64,000 nucleotides of DNA from NCBI GenBank assembly GCA_905480435.1, contig CAJQQK010000176.1, positions 37,292 through 101,291 on the forward strand, written 5' to 3'. The position numbers were made by a program, and so were the translations under genes. The notes beneath the pieces are model-generated. The model saw only the letters and a program-made list of their open reading frames with translations. It searched no databases and was not told where the DNA came from. Source of the stretch: an uncultured Hyphomicrobiaceae bacterium (GTDB lineage: Bacteria; Pseudomonadota; Alphaproteobacteria; Rhizobiales; Hyphomicrobiaceae). Positions 11,047-22,372 of the stretch are shown piece after piece. Position 1 is the first letter of the stretch, and the number at the start of each line of letters is the position of its first letter.

Positions 11047-12729
11047 ATGCAGATTGACGGTGAGAGCTTGCGTGCGCGGCAATCGCTGAGTGCGCGCCTA
11101 ACGGAATTCGCCGTTGCTTATCGAGTGATGTCGTGCCGGCTGATCCGGCGCCGCCCATTTGCGACATTGTTTGGCGCCGGCGCCCTCTCGGTCTTTTCGA
11201 TGGCGCCGTTTCACTTTTGGCCAGTGTTGTTTTTCACTCTGCCCGTGTTCTTCTGGGCGCTCGATGAGGGCCCGCAAACGGGTGCTCATGCCTGGCGTGC
11301 GGCCGCATGGTGTGGGTGGGCCTTCGGCTTCGGCTATCACCTGATTGGCCTGCATTGGATCGGTTTTTCGTTTCTCGTTCAAGCCGAGCGCTTTGCAGTC
11401 CTGATGCCGTTTGCGATCCTGAGTTTGACGGCCAGCCTTGGGCTGTTTTTCGCGGTCGCGGGGGTGGCCTATGCATTCGTTCGTGAGCATCTGCCGTCCG
11501 GTATGCCGCGCCTCGTGGCTCTGGCGCTGGTCGTGATGGCAGCCGAATGGCTGCGTGGACATATCCTGACGGGCTTTCCGTGGAATGTCCTTGGCTATGC
11601 GATCACGATGCCGTTGCCGTTGATGCAGTTGGCCGGGGTGTTCGGGATCTATGTGCTGACCGCCATAACCGTAATTGTGCTTGCCGCGCCGCTGATTTTT
11701 CTATCGGGCACGACTTCGAGACCTTGGAAGACTGTGCTGGCAACAACGGTTGCCCCGCTTGGCTGCGCGACGCTCTATGGTGTCTGGGTACTCGCTGCCA
11801 ATCCGACGGTGCTCAACGATGAGGTGCGACTGCGCATCGTGCAGCCGTCTTTCACCCAGAAGGACAAGTTCGTCCGCTCGAAGCGCGGTGAGATTTTTAA
11901 GCGCCATCTTGAGTTATCAAGCCAGGGGTTCGAAGCAGGAGCAGCGGGCGCCCAGACCAAACGCCCAACCCACATAATCTGGCCCGAAGCTGCCATTCCT
12001 TTTTTCGCGCGCCGCAATGAGGAGGCGCTCGCAGCGCTCGGTCGGGCGCTGCCGGATGATGTGCGGGTGATAGCTGGCACATTCCGGATCAATGCGCCGC
12101 CAACTGTGCCGAACGAGCGTGTTGGGCCTTATCGGGTTTACAATTCTGCCATGACGTTCGGCGGCGATGGTCAGGTCAAATCGTTCTATGACAAAATTCA
12201 TCTGGTGCCTTTCGGTGAGTATCTGCCGGCTCAGCCGCTGCTGCAGGCGCTGGGCTTTGAGAACTTGACGCGCACGTCGGGCGGCCTCGCGCTTGGCAAG
12301 GCACCACGTGAACTCATGCGCATCGCTGGTTTGCCGCCCGTTGAAATGCTGATCTGCTACGAGGCCAGCTTTCCTGATGAGGTTGTCCAAGGAGGCGAGA
12401 GGCCTGGGCTGTTGATCAATCTGACGAACGATGCCTGGTTCGGGAGCACCACGGGCCCCTATCAGCATTTTCATCAAACGCGACTGAGAGCTGTAGAGCA
12501 AGGTGTTGCGATGGTGCGCAGTGCCAACAACGGTATTTCGGCAATTGTTGACCCGATGGGGCGGACGCTAGCCAGCTTAGCCCTCAATGAAGTCGGCGTT
12601 GTCGATGGAGCGATGCCGGTTGCCGTCAATGCTCCGTATTATGCGCGTTTCGGCGGAATGATTGAGTTGATGGCAGCGCTCATCATGCTTGCTTATCTGG
12701 GGGCGAGTGCGATGCGGCAACGACAATAG
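11047..12729 (+). CDS. lnt: Apolipoprotein N-acyltransferase
   Basis: Polytopic N-terminus plus nitrilase-like domain (IWPEAAIPF, KIHLVPFGEYLP, LICYEASFPDEV, NLTNDAWFGSTTGPYQH). Confidence 0.95.
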   Translation: MQIDGESLRARQSLSARLTEFAVAYRVMSCRLIRRRPFATLFGAGALSVFSMAPFHFWPVLFFTLPVFFWALDEGPQTGAHAWRAAAWCGWAFGFGYHLIGLHWIGFSFLVQAERFAVLMPFAILSLTASLGLFFAVAGVAYAFVREHLPSGMPRLVALALVVMAAEWLRGHILTGFPWNVLGYAITMPLPLMQLAGVFGIYVLTAITVIVLAAPLIFLSGTTSRPWKTVLATTVAPLGCATLYGVWVLAANPTVLNDEVRLRIVQPSFTQKDKFVRSKRGEIFKRHLELSSQGFEAGAAGAQTKRPTHIIWPEAAIPFFARRNEEALAALGRALPDDVRVIAGTFRINAPPTVPNERVGPYRVYNSAMTFGGDGQVKSFYDKIHLVPFGEYLPAQPLLQALGFENLTRTSGGLALGKAPRELMRIAGLPPVEMLICYEASFPDEVVQGGERPGLLINLTNDAWFGSTTGPYQHFHQTRLRAVEQGVAMVRSANNGISAIVDPMGRTLASLALNEVGVVDGAMPVAVNAPYYARFGGMIELMAALIMLAYLGASAMRQRQ

Positions 12730-13064
12730 ATCCGTGCAGATGCTAAACGGAATGGAGCGCGAAACGTGAAAATGAATTTCCGCGTTGTCACCGCCTTCGC
12801 GACTTTACGAAAGTGGTGATGGCAGCGCATGCATGAGTCTCGCGATTTGGGCCATCGTTTGGCTTGAGGGGCTTTGAGGGATACTCTGATCGGAATTCCT
12901 ACTTGGCGAAATCCAAGTACGTGAAATTGTACGCTAGGCGTTACAGTGCTCGTCTGGTTTTGCGCTCAAAAGGGCGAGAAGCCTTCGAAGGGGACATTTC
13001 CTCAAATATTGAGCGGTGCCACGGTAAGCGATGTGGTGGATGCTCGGAGAGATGATAGAATACC

Positions 13065-13505
13065 ATGGTGCAATCTCTAGCTTCGGAACCAGTGAACCCC
13101 CGAAAATCAAACCCGGTAGACACGTACGTTGGTGGTCGAGTTCGGCTGCGCCGCATGCTGCTCGGAATGAGCCAGGAGAAACTTGGTGAGAAGCTCGGAC
13201 TGACCTTTCAACAGGTCCAGAAATACGAAAAGGGCACGAACCGCATCGGCGCGAGCCGACTTTTCGAACTGTCCCGTATTCTCGGTGTGAGCGTCCAGTA
13301 TTTCTATGAAGACTTGGGCGGTTCCGCTGATGAGGCAAACACAGTGGGCGGTTTTGCCGAGCCAACCGGGGATGACTTGCTCATAGAGTTTTTGAATTCC
13401 CGAGAAGGCATCGAGCTCAATCGGGCTTATCTTCGGATTGACGATTCGAAGTCACGCCGTGCGATCCTGGAACTTGTTCGCTCGCTGGCTGACGCGAAGT
13501 CTTAG
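13065..13505 (+). CDS. XRE-family helix-turn-helix transcriptional regulator
   Basis: VGGRVRLRRMLLGMSQEKLGEKLGLTFQQVQKYEKGTNRIGASRL. Confidence 0.92.
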   Translation: MVQSLASEPVNPRKSNPVDTYVGGRVRLRRMLLGMSQEKLGEKLGLTFQQVQKYEKGTNRIGASRLFELSRILGVSVQYFYEDLGGSADEANTVGGFAEPTGDDLLIEFLNSREGIELNRAYLRIDDSKSRRAILELVRSLADAKS

Positions 13506-13699
13506 AGCCTTTGCGCGCGTTCGTCGCGCCGGCCGTTACCTTACTTGACCCGCTTGCCAAAAAGCTGCAACAACGCGGGCTGGTTAAGGCGCGCATCCGT
13601 GACAAACGAGCGGTTGCGGCGCCAAGGCTCTTACTCGATTGAATAACATCGCGAATCTGCCCTGCGACTGGGTTATTCGAGCGACCGTCAAGCTATGCG

Positions 13700-14944
13700 G
13701 TGTCGGCATCGGATCAAAGTTTCCGGCAAGTAACTACGGGGAATGAAGTGGCTGAACGTACTTTCCTATTCACCAGTGAGTCGGTTTCCGAAGGGCATCC
13801 CGACAAGGTAAGCGATCGAATTTCCGATGAAATCGTCGATCTGTTTTTTGCCGAGGGCGCCAAAGCTGGTGTTGATCCGTGGAGTATCCGTGTCGCGGCC
13901 GAGACGCTGACGACAACGAATACCGTTGTGATTGCCGGCGAGACACGCGGTCCGGAGACGATCACCAGCGACTGGATTGCTCATGTCGCCCGCATGGCGA
14001 TCAAGGATATCGGCTACGAGCAGGACGGTTTCCATTGGGAACACGCAGATGTCGACGTGCTCCTGCACGGCCAATCCGCAGATATTGCGCAGGGCGTTGA
14101 TGCCGCCGGCAATAAGGACGAGGGCGCCGGTGACCAGGGCATCATGTTTGGCTATGCCTGTCGTGAGACACCGGAGTTGATGCCGGCTCCGATATACTAC
14201 AGCCACAAGATTCTTGAAGTGCTGGCCAAAGCACGCAAGTCGAATGAAGGCAAAGCCGGCGTGCTCGGCCCGGACTCAAAGAGCCAACTGACAGTCCGTT
14301 ATGAAAACGGTGTGCCGGTTGCGTTGACCGAGATCGTGCTGTCGAGCCAGCATCTCGATCCGGATCTCAGCTCGCAAGGTGTCCGAGATATCGTCGAGCC
14401 TTACATTCGCGAATCCGTGCCCGCTGGCTGGATTTCCGATGAAACCATCTGGCACGTAAACCCAACCGGCAAATTCGTCGTCGGTGGCCCCGATGGCGAT
14501 ACCGGTCTGACTGGGCGCAAGATCATCGTTGACACCTATGGTGGCGCGGCACCGCATGGTGGCGGTGCATTCTCCGGTAAAGATCCGACCAAGGTCGACC
14601 GTTCGGCGGCCTACGTTGCGCGCTACCTTGCCAAGAACGTTGTCGCAGCTGGTCTTAGCGATCGTTGCTGCATTCAGCTGGCTTATGCCATCGGCGTGGC
14701 GCGGCCTTTGTCAATCAACGTCAATTTCTACGACACCGGCAAGGTTGACGAAGAAGCCGTCGAAAAAGCACTCGGTGAGGTTATGGATCTGACGCCGCGT
14801 GGCATCCGTTCACATCTCGATCTCAACAAGCCGATTTATGCGCGCACTTCCGCATACGGCCACTTTGGTCGCACGCCTGACGACGAGGGCGGCTTCTCGT
14901 GGGAGCGAACAGACCTCGCTGACGCGATCAAGAACGCTCTTTAA
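13700..14944 (+). CDS. metK: S-adenosylmethionine synthetase
   Basis: [63 protein letters not shown] start at 13700 or 13748. Confidence 0.96.
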   Translation: MSASDQSFRQVTTGNEVAERTFLFTSESVSEGHPDKVSDRISDEIVDLFFAEGAKAGVDPWSIRVAAETLTTTNTVVIAGETRGPETITSDWIAHVARMAIKDIGYEQDGFHWEHADVDVLLHGQSADIAQGVDAAGNKDEGAGDQGIMFGYACRETPELMPAPIYYSHKILEVLAKARKSNEGKAGVLGPDSKSQLTVRYENGVPVALTEIVLSSQHLDPDLSSQGVRDIVEPYIRESVPAGWISDETIWHVNPTGKFVVGGPDGDTGLTGRKIIVDTYGGAAPHGGGAFSGKDPTKVDRSAAYVARYLAKNVVAAGLSDRCCIQLAYAIGVARPLSINVNFYDTGKVDEEAVEKALGEVMDLTPRGIRSHLDLNKPIYARTSAYGHFGRTPDDEGGFSWERTDLADAIKNAL

Positions 14945-15017
14945 GACCTTTTGAAGTTTGCCGGACCGGCCTCCGTAGTATGCGGGCGTGGCCGGTTCGG
15001 CAGTATAACAGGCTCCA

Positions 15018-15737
15018 ATGACCGCGGATCGAGACGATAACTCTGGCCAACAAGAGTACGGTCCGATGCGCTCGTTTGGGCGTCGCCGGTCGCGAAAGCT
15101 TTCACCGCGCCAGAACGATTTGCTTGAAGATGGTTTGCGTCAGCTCTCGCTGGATTTATCCAAGCCATGCCCGGCCGATCTAGCGGATCTGTTTGCCGGC
15201 GCGACCAAAGATACCTGGCTTGAGATTGGTTTTGGCGGCGGCGAGCATCTGCTTTGGCAGGCCGGCGACAACCCACAGGTTGGTTTCTTGGCCTGTGAGC
15301 CATTTATAGATGGCGTCGTCAAAGTCGTCGATGGTGCTGAAAGTGCTGGCTTGAACAACATTCGCCTTCATGCAGATGACGTCCGAGATGTGCTGCCCTG
15401 GCTGCCGACGGCATCGATCGCGCGCACATTTGTGCTGTTCCCTGATCCTTGGCCGAAGAAGCGTCACATCAAGCGCCGCTTGGTTAGCCCGGACCTGATT
15501 GCCGAGCTCGCACGCATCGTACGCCCGGGCGGTGAGTTGCGGCTTGCAACTGATATTCCTGATTATGCGCGTGGCATGCTTGCAGCTGTCCGCAAGGAGC
15601 GGTCGTTCGGTTGGTTGGCGCGTGAGCCGGGCGATTGGCGCGCGCGTCCTTCCGACTGGCCCGAGACCCGCTACGAACGAAAGGCGATCCGTGAAGGCCG
15701 CAAACGATATTTTCTTCGTTTCAGACGTTTTGACTGA
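15018..15737 (+). CDS. trmB: tRNA (guanine-N7-)-methyltransferase
   Basis: LEIGFGGGEHLLWQA...FVLFPDPWPKKRHIKRRLVSPDLI. Confidence 0.95.
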   Translation: MTADRDDNSGQQEYGPMRSFGRRRSRKLSPRQNDLLEDGLRQLSLDLSKPCPADLADLFAGATKDTWLEIGFGGGEHLLWQAGDNPQVGFLACEPFIDGVVKVVDGAESAGLNNIRLHADDVRDVLPWLPTASIARTFVLFPDPWPKKRHIKRRLVSPDLIAELARIVRPGGELRLATDIPDYARGMLAAVRKERSFGWLAREPGDWRARPSDWPETRYERKAIREGRKRYFLRFRRFD

Positions 15738-15899
15738 GTTTTGTTGTGGCCACACTTGGCCGGCGATTAGCCCACAAATGAAATGACGGTCAGGCATCAC
15801 GCGGAACGGCGTTTCTGCGACATTTTTTGCTTCATGCCACTTGCAATCATCTTATTGCTAAATTAAAGTGATGAGGCTCATGATCATCTCAACTTTTGG

Positions 15900-15927
15900 G
15901 TGGGCCCGCCAGGGTCCGCTCTTTTTT
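15900..15927 (+). terminator. Rho-independent terminator downstream of trmB
   Basis: GTGGGCCC-gcca-GGGTCCGC (8 bp stem including two G-T pairs), then TCTTTTTT. Confidence 0.75.
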
Positions 15928-15958
15928 CTGTTTGGCTGGCAATAAAGTATGACGGATT

Positions 15959-16618
15959 ATGACGGATAGTGGCGAGTGGCCTGTCGATGCGCGGTTTTCT
16001 CGCGAAACTGGTTCGGCCGGCCAGATTGCAGATCTGATTGAGCCTGCCCTCGCCGATATGGAGTTCCGGCTCGTACGCATCCGTATAATGGGGCGCGAAG
16101 AGCAAACTTTACAGGTTATGGCAGAGCGTGCTGATGGTTCATTTACCATAGAGAATTGCGTTGAGATCTCCCGGCAGCTCTCTCCGTTGCTCGACGCGCA
16201 TGATCCGATTTCGGGTAAATATCACCTGGAAGTGTCATCGCCTGGTATAGACCGCCCATTGGTCCGCCCATCGGATTTCGACGATTGGTCAGGTTACGAG
16301 GCAAAGGTCGAGTTGAACGATATGCTCGACGGTCGGAAGCGATTTCGCGGCCTCATAGAGGGGTACGCCGACGGCGAATTGCGATTGGAGGTTGATCTGG
16401 ACCAGATTGGTCGCCATGTGATTGGTTTGCCGCTTGGGCTGATTGCCGAGGTGCGGTTGGTTCTGACTGACGATCTGGTTCGCGAGTCCCTGCGCCGCAA
16501 TAAGGCAGCTGGGCGTGATGCCGGCACTGATGTAGATAGTTCTGATGCAGCCAATGCGGATGTAGGCGATGGCTCGGAGACTGAGTTGCCGCAAGACGAC
16601 GATAAAGCTCACGTTTGA
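15959..16618 (+). CDS. rimP: Ribosome maturation factor RimP
   Basis: Upstream of nusA; KYHLEVSSPGIDRPLVRPSDF. Confidence 0.93.
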   Translation: MTDSGEWPVDARFSRETGSAGQIADLIEPALADMEFRLVRIRIMGREEQTLQVMAERADGSFTIENCVEISRQLSPLLDAHDPISGKYHLEVSSPGIDRPLVRPSDFDDWSGYEAKVELNDMLDGRKRFRGLIEGYADGELRLEVDLDQIGRHVIGLPLGLIAEVRLVLTDDLVRESLRRNKAAGRDAGTDVDSSDAANADVGDGSETELPQDDDKAHV

Positions 16619-16681
16619 GATCAGTTAGCATGCTCCGGTGTTCCCTAACGAGGACCGGTTGAACAACGAATAAAGGGACGG

Positions 16682-18385
16682 ATGACCATGGCGATGGTTG
16701 GTGTCAGTGCAAACCGTTTAGAGCTGCTGCAAATTGCAGACGCTGTTGCGCGCGAGAAGTCGATCGATCGAAATATCGTGATCGGCGCAATGGAAGACGC
16801 GATTCAGAAAGCGGCGCGCTCACGATATGGCACCGAAAATGACATTCGCTGCGCGATTGATCCGCGAAATGGCGACACCCGCCTGACACGCGTGCTGACA
16901 GTGGTCGAAGAAGTCGAGAACGAATCCACCGAGGTCACGCTCGAACAGGCACAGAAGATCAAACCTGACGCTGAAATGGGTGAAGAGCTTGCCGAAGAGC
17001 TGCCTCCAATGGATTTTGGCCGGGTCGCTGCGCAGAACGCAAAACAGGTCATTGTCCAGAAGGTTCGCGACGCTGAGCGTGAGCGTCAGTTCGAGGAATA
17101 CAAGGATCGCATTGGCGAGATCGTCAATGGTACCGTCAAGCGCGTCGAATACGGCAACGTCATCGTCGATTTTGGCCGCGCCGAGGCAATCGTCCGCCGC
17201 GATGAGATGATTCCACGCGAGAACGTTCGGTTTGGTGATCGGATACGCGCTTATATCTATGACGTGCGCCGCGAGCAGCGCGGCCCGCAGATCTTCTTGT
17301 CGCGTGCACGGCCGGAGTTCATGTCGAAGTTGTTTGCGATGGAAGTGCCGGAGATCTACGACGGCATTGTTGAGATCCAGTCGGTCGCCCGCGATCCAGG
17401 TTCGCGTGCAAAAATTGCAGTGATTTCAAAGGATTCGTCGATCGATCCGGTTGGCGCCTGTGTCGGTATGCGCGGCCAGCGTGTGCAAGCCGTGGTGAAC
17501 GAGCTCCAGGGCGAAAAAATTGATATCATCCAATGGAATCCGGATGCTGCCAGCTTCATCGTGAACGCATTGGCGCCAGCTGAAGTCTCCAAGGTTGTCC
17601 TTGATGAGGATTCTGAGCGCATTGAAGTGGTTGTGCCAGAGGCAATGCTCTCGCTCGCGATCGGCCGTCGCGGCCAGAACGTCCGGCTCGCGTCACAGCT
17701 TACCGGCTGGGACATCGACATTGTGACGGAAACCCAGGAAAGTGAGCGCCGTCAGAAAGAATTTTCTGAGCGCTCCGCACTGTTCATGGAGGCCCTCGAT
17801 GTTGATGAGGTCATCGCGCAGCTGCTGGTAACAGAGGGTTTCAGTAGCGTCGAAGAGGCGGCTTTCGTGGATTCTACCGAAGTTGCCGGCATCGAAGGCT
17901 TCGATGAAGGAACGGCTGAGGAAATTCAATCTCGGGCACGCGAATATCTCGAGCGCAAAGAGGCCGAGCTTGACGCGCGTCGCCGCGAACTCGGCGTCGA
18001 AGATGATCTTTCGCAGATCCAGAACATGACGTCTGCGATGATGGTTGCGCTCGGCGAAAACGAGATCAAAACACTTGATGACTTTGCTGACTGCGCCACC
18101 GATGACCTTTGCGGTTGGGTGGAGCGTAGTAAGGAGCGCGGCATTGAGCCGACGAAGCACGCTGGTTTCCTGGATGGTTTTGAAATCAGTCGTCAGGAAG
18201 CTGAAGAAATGATTTTGGCCGCTCGAATTATTTTGGGCTGGATCAATCCTGAAGACCTGATGGAAGCTGCCGCCGAACTGGACGAAGACGGCAATCCAAT
18301 TGATGAGGACGCTGAAGAGACGGCTGGGGATATATCCCCTCTGCCGGACGCTTCGGATGTTCCATCGCCTGCCGCTAACGAATAA
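16682..18385 (+). CDS. nusA: Transcription termination/antitermination factor NusA
   Basis: S1 and KH domains ([52 protein letters not shown]). Confidence 0.97.
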   Translation: MTMAMVGVSANRLELLQIADAVAREKSIDRNIVIGAMEDAIQKAARSRYGTENDIRCAIDPRNGDTRLTRVLTVVEEVENESTEVTLEQAQKIKPDAEMGEELAEELPPMDFGRVAAQNAKQVIVQKVRDAERERQFEEYKDRIGEIVNGTVKRVEYGNVIVDFGRAEAIVRRDEMIPRENVRFGDRIRAYIYDVRREQRGPQIFLSRARPEFMSKLFAMEVPEIYDGIVEIQSVARDPGSRAKIAVISKDSSIDPVGACVGMRGQRVQAVVNELQGEKIDIIQWNPDAASFIVNALAPAEVSKVVLDEDSERIEVVVPEAMLSLAIGRRGQNVRLASQLTGWDIDIVTETQESERRQKEFSERSALFMEALDVDEVIAQLLVTEGFSSVEEAAFVDSTEVAGIEGFDEGTAEEIQSRAREYLERKEAELDARRRELGVEDDLSQIQNMTSAMMVALGENEIKTLDDFADCATDDLCGWVERSKERGIEPTKHAGFLDGFEISRQEAEEMILAARIILGWINPEDLMEAAAELDEDGNPIDEDAEETAGDISPLPDASDVPSPAANE

Positions 18386-18400
18386 GGATGGACCGGAACC

Positions 18401-19117
18401 TTGATACGGGCCTTGGGTGCAGAACAGCGCGCGAAAGCAGCGTGTGGCGCGGAGCAATCTTCCGCGCGCACGTGCATTGCGACGCGTGCTCTGCGCCAGC
18501 CTGAGGATCTTGTTCGTTTCGTTGCTGGGCCAGACGGCTTAATCGTTCCTGATATCGCCCGCAAACTGCCAGGTCGTGGTATCTGGGTCACGTGTCACCA
18601 TGACGCCGTGCGCAAAGCGGTTGTTGCGGGCGCATTCGCCCGGGGCCTGCGCCGTAAAGTCAAGGTAGATCCAGATTTGCCGGAGTTGGTTAATCGGCTC
18701 ATGACGCGCCGGGCGCTCGATTTACTCAGCATTTGCAATAAGGCGGGCCTTGTCGCATGCGGCTCAGGTAAGGTAAATGCCTGGGCAGACGCGGGCGCTA
18801 ACGGCGCCCTTGTGCAAGCGGCGGATGCAAGTCCGGATGGTTTGGCGAAGGTCGCGCGCAAATACTGGGCAATACGAACGGCCACCGAAAAACAGCCTGT
18901 CGAAGTAACGTTGCTCACAATTGATGAATTGAGCTTGGCCATTGGCCGGGAAAATGTGGTACATGCTGCCTTGAGCGAAGGAAAAGCAGCCACAAATTTC
19001 TTGGACGCCGTTAGTCGGGTCGCAAAATACCGTGCGGCTGAATTCGAAGCACCAGCATTTGTGGTTGCAGATGAGGCTGAAATTGAGCAGCCGAACGCGA
19101 TCCGAAACACAGGATAA
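18401..19117 (+). CDS. YlxR-domain (DUF448) RNA-binding protein with L7Ae-like C-terminal domain
   Basis: [41 protein letters not shown]; located between nusA and infB. Confidence 0.88.
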   Translation: MIRALGAEQRAKAACGAEQSSARTCIATRALRQPEDLVRFVAGPDGLIVPDIARKLPGRGIWVTCHHDAVRKAVVAGAFARGLRRKVKVDPDLPELVNRLMTRRALDLLSICNKAGLVACGSGKVNAWADAGANGALVQAADASPDGLAKVARKYWAIRTATEKQPVEVTLLTIDELSLAIGRENVVHAALSEGKAATNFLDAVSRVAKYRAAEFEAPAFVVADEAEIEQPNAIRNTG

Positions 19118-19119
19118 GC

Positions 19120-21867
19120 ATGAGCGAAACGAACGAAACTGCCGACAAGCCAACAGATGGCCGCAAACCGTTGAGTCTGCAGCGCACGGTCGAGCAAGGC
19201 CATGTTCAGCAGAAGTTCGGCGCAGGGCGTTCGAAGTCGGTCGTTGTTGAAAAGAAAAGCAAGCGCACGTTCAAGGCGCCGGCAGCCGCTGGCGCGGGCA
19301 AGGCGCCCGCAAAGCCGCGTTCTCGTGGTGGAGCTGGCGGCGGTCAGGCGTCGAGTGGTGGCCTGTCAAAAGACGAAATGGCGGCCCGCGCAGCAGCTCT
19401 AGCGGCCGCACATCTACGTGCTGCTGAAGACGAGCGCATGGCTGAGCAGCGCAAAGCTGAGGCGGTAGCCCAGGCTGAAGTCCGCGCTCAGGAAGAGGCA
19501 CTGAAGGCTGCCGAAGCCAAAAAGGAAGCGGCTGCGGCGGCCGCGCGGGAAGCTGAGGCGAAAGCCGCAGAGCCTGTTGCTGAAGCTCCAGCACCGCAGA
19601 GTGATGCAGCGCCACCAGCTGCGAATGCACCCCCGGTAGCGGCAGCGCCATCTGCGGCCAAGACAGCGGAAGCGACACCGCCGCCGACCAAACCGGCAGC
19701 GCCGCGCCAGCAAACGGCAGTCGAGCGCGCAGCTAATGCCGCGTCGCAACAGCCTGTATTGAAGCCCGTCGAGGGCATGATCCGACCAACGATCGTTACA
19801 CGCAAAGATCGGCCGCAACCGAAGCCGCCGGAAGCTGTCGCGAACGAAGCAGAACCGCGCCGCAACGTGCGTGCTACACCAGCTGCACCTGTGCGTGACG
19901 ACGAGGATAGCCGCAAGCGCAAAGCTGGCGGCAAGGTTGCGCGACCAGGTGCACGCGATGAAGGACGTGTACGTGGCAAGCTGACGATCGCGAACGCATT
20001 CGACGAGCGCCAGCGTCAACGGTCGCTTGCCTCGCTTAAGCGTAAGCGTGAGCGCGAAAAGCTGAAGGCCATGGGCATTTCAGCGACCCGTGAGAAGATT
20101 ATCCGCGAAGTTATCATTCCAGAGGCCATTACCATTCAGGAATTGGCCAACCGAATGACTGAGCGAGCCGTCGATGTCATCAAATATTTGATGAAACAAG
20201 ACGAGATGCACAAGATCAATGACGTTATCGATGCTGATACAGCTGAGGTGATCGTTACTGAATTTGGCCATACGCCGAAGCGGGTTTCTGAAGCAGACGT
20301 CGAAGACGGCTTCTTTGGTGCTGATGACGAAGTAGATGATGGTGCTGTGGTCTCTCGCGCGCCAGTTGTCACGATCATGGGGCACGTCGATCACGGTAAG
20401 ACATCACTGTTGGATGCGATCCGCGCGGCCAAGGTTGCCAGCGGCGAAGCCGGTGGGATTACGCAGCACATCGGTGCGTACCAGGTCGAAACAGACAATG
20501 GCGCGAAGATTACCTTTATCGATACGCCAGGCCACGAAGCGTTCACTGCCATGCGGGCACGTGGCGCCAAGGTGACCGACTTGGTCATCTTGGTTGTTGC
20601 AGCAGACGACGGTGTGATGCCACAAACGATTGAAGCGATCGCGCATGCCAAAGCAGCCGGCGTGCCGATGATCGTTGCGATCAATAAGATGGACGTGCCG
20701 GCAGCCGACCCAAATCGGGTCCGAACCGAATTGCTGCAGCATGAAGTGATCGTCGAAAGCATGTCAGGTGAAACACTCGATGTTGAGGTTTCAGCACTGA
20801 AGCAGACCAATCTCAATGGCTTGCTTGAGGCTATCAATCTGCAGTCTGAATTGCTCGACCTGAAAGCCAATCCTGAGCGTCCAGCGGAAGGTTTCGTGAT
20901 CGAAGCGAAGCTGGAGCGTGGTCGTGGTCCGGTTGGCACATTGCTGGTTCAGCGCGGTTCTTTGAGTGTCGGTGACATCGTCGTCGCTGGCAGTTCCTGG
21001 GGCCGTGTCCGCGCTCTGATCGACGACCGCGGTGACAATACGGCTCAAGCTGGGCCGTCATCTCCGGTTGAAGTGTTGGGCTTTGACACAGCGCCGGAAG
21101 CTGGTGATCAGTTTGCTGTCGTTGAAAACGAAGCCCGTGCGCGTGAGATCACTGAATATCGTGTCCGTAAGCGGCGCGAAACCCTCGGGTCAGCTGGTTC
21201 GGCACGCACGCTTGAGCAGATGATGCAGCAGTTGCACGAAGCTGGTCAGAAGGAATTCCCGCTTGTCATCAAAGGTGACGTGCAGGGTTCTATCGAAGCG
21301 ATCACGGGTGCACTTGCGAAAATCTCAACCGATGAAGTGCAGGCGCGCATCGTACATTCCGGCGTCGGCGGTATTACGGAATCGGATATCTCGCTCGCTG
21401 TGGCTTCGAACGCAATCGCCGTCGGCTTTAATGTCCGCGCCAACACGCAGGCTAAGTCAGCTGCTGATCGCGACGGCGTTGAGATCCGCTACTACAACAT
21501 CATCTATGATCTGGTCGACGACGTGAAATCGGCGATGTCTGGCATGCTCGATCCAACGCTGCGTGAAAACTTCCTTGGCAACGCGGAAATTCGCGAAGTC
21601 TTCAACATCTCCAAGATGGGTAAAGTTGCAGGTTGCTTGATTACTGACGGCAAGGTTGAGCGCGGTGCCAAAGTTCGCCTCATCCGCGATAACGTGGTGA
21701 TCCATGAAGGCACGCTGTCGACATTGAAACGCTTCAAAGACGAAGTGAAGGAAGTGCCTGCAGGCCAGGAATGCGGCATGGCGTTCGCCAGCTACGAAGA
21801 CATCCGTGCTGGCGATGTCATCGAATGCTTCCAGGTTGAGGTCATCCAGCGCACGCTCGACGACTAG
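19120..21867 (+). CDS. infB: Translation initiation factor IF-2
   Basis: [35 protein letters not shown]; Ala/Glu-rich N-terminal extension. Confidence 0.98.
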   Translation: MSETNETADKPTDGRKPLSLQRTVEQGHVQQKFGAGRSKSVVVEKKSKRTFKAPAAAGAGKAPAKPRSRGGAGGGQASSGGLSKDEMAARAAALAAAHLRAAEDERMAEQRKAEAVAQAEVRAQEEALKAAEAKKEAAAAAAREAEAKAAEPVAEAPAPQSDAAPPAANAPPVAAAPSAAKTAEATPPPTKPAAPRQQTAVERAANAASQQPVLKPVEGMIRPTIVTRKDRPQPKPPEAVANEAEPRRNVRATPAAPVRDDEDSRKRKAGGKVARPGARDEGRVRGKLTIANAFDERQRQRSLASLKRKREREKLKAMGISATREKIIREVIIPEAITIQELANRMTERAVDVIKYLMKQDEMHKINDVIDADTAEVIVTEFGHTPKRVSEADVEDGFFGADDEVDDGAVVSRAPVVTIMGHVDHGKTSLLDAIRAAKVASGEAGGITQHIGAYQVETDNGAKITFIDTPGHEAFTAMRARGAKVTDLVILVVAADDGVMPQTIEAIAHAKAAGVPMIVAINKMDVPAADPNRVRTELLQHEVIVESMSGETLDVEVSALKQTNLNGLLEAINLQSELLDLKANPERPAEGFVIEAKLERGRGPVGTLLVQRGSLSVGDIVVAGSSWGRVRALIDDRGDNTAQAGPSSPVEVLGFDTAPEAGDQFAVVENEARAREITEYRVRKRRETLGSAGSARTLEQMMQQLHEAGQKEFPLVIKGDVQGSIEAITGALAKISTDEVQARIVHSGVGGITESDISLAVASNAIAVGFNVRANTQAKSAADRDGVEIRYYNIIYDLVDDVKSAMSGMLDPTLRENFLGNAEIREVFNISKMGKVAGCLITDGKVERGAKVRLIRDNVVIHEGTLSTLKRFKDEVKEVPAGQECGMAFASYEDIRAGDVIECFQVEVIQRTLDD

Positions 21868-21919
21868 CGGCGGCAGACTGCACTTGGCCGCGTGCCTCGA
21901 CTGAATATGAATTTGAACG

Positions 21920-21965
21920 CAACAGTGGCGAGTCCATTCCCAGGATGGCTCGCCACATGCTGTTG
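21920..21965 (+). promoter_or_regulatory. Strong hairpin in the infB-rbfA spacer next to the rbfA ribosome-binding site
   Basis: CAACA-GTGGCGAG-t-CCAT-tcccagg-ATGG-CTCGCCAC-atgc-TGTTG; ATG at 21974. Confidence 0.55.
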
Positions 21966-21973
21966 GAACGCTT

Positions 21974-22369
21974 ATGCCTGCAAAGAAAAAATCAGCAAGA
22001 GGGCCGACCCAACGCCAGCTGCGCGTTGGTGAACTTGTGCGCCATTGTATTTCCGATCTTTTGAGCCGCCGCGAAATCCACGATGACGCGCTAGAGCGGA
22101 ACATCGTCACGATTCCCGAGGTACGGCTGTCGAACGACCTGCGCATCGCGACGGTCTACGTCATGCCGCTCGGCGGTGGCGACGAGGAGTTGATCATCAA
22201 GGCGTTGGCTGCGAACCAAAAGTTCATTCGCGGGGTCGTTGCCCGCGCCGTCAATTTGAAGTTCGCGCCCGAGCTGCGCTTCCTAAAGGATCAGTCCTTC
22301 GATGAAGGTATCCGCATGGACGCTCTGTTGGACTCGGACCAGGTCCGCCGCGACATTGAGAGTAAGTAA
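21974..22369 (+). CDS. rbfA: Ribosome-binding factor A
   Basis: RQLRVGELVRHCISDLLSRREIHD...FAPELRFLKDQSFDEG; infB-rbfA-truB order. Confidence 0.93.
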   Translation: MPAKKKSARGPTQRQLRVGELVRHCISDLLSRREIHDDALERNIVTIPEVRLSNDLRIATVYVMPLGGGDEELIIKALAANQKFIRGVVARAVNLKFAPELRFLKDQSFDEGIRMDALLDSDQVRRDIESK

Positions 22370-22372
22370 GCA

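Noticed and set aside
13506-13747. Possible SAM-type riboswitch upstream of metK
   Set aside because: I could not find a convincing SAM-II or SAM-SAH consensus; only GC-rich short stems. Needs Rfam cmscan.
19250-19760. Ala/Glu/Pro-rich low-complexity coding in infB
   Set aside because: The N-terminal extension of bacterial IF-2 is normally low-complexity; not a separate repeat element.
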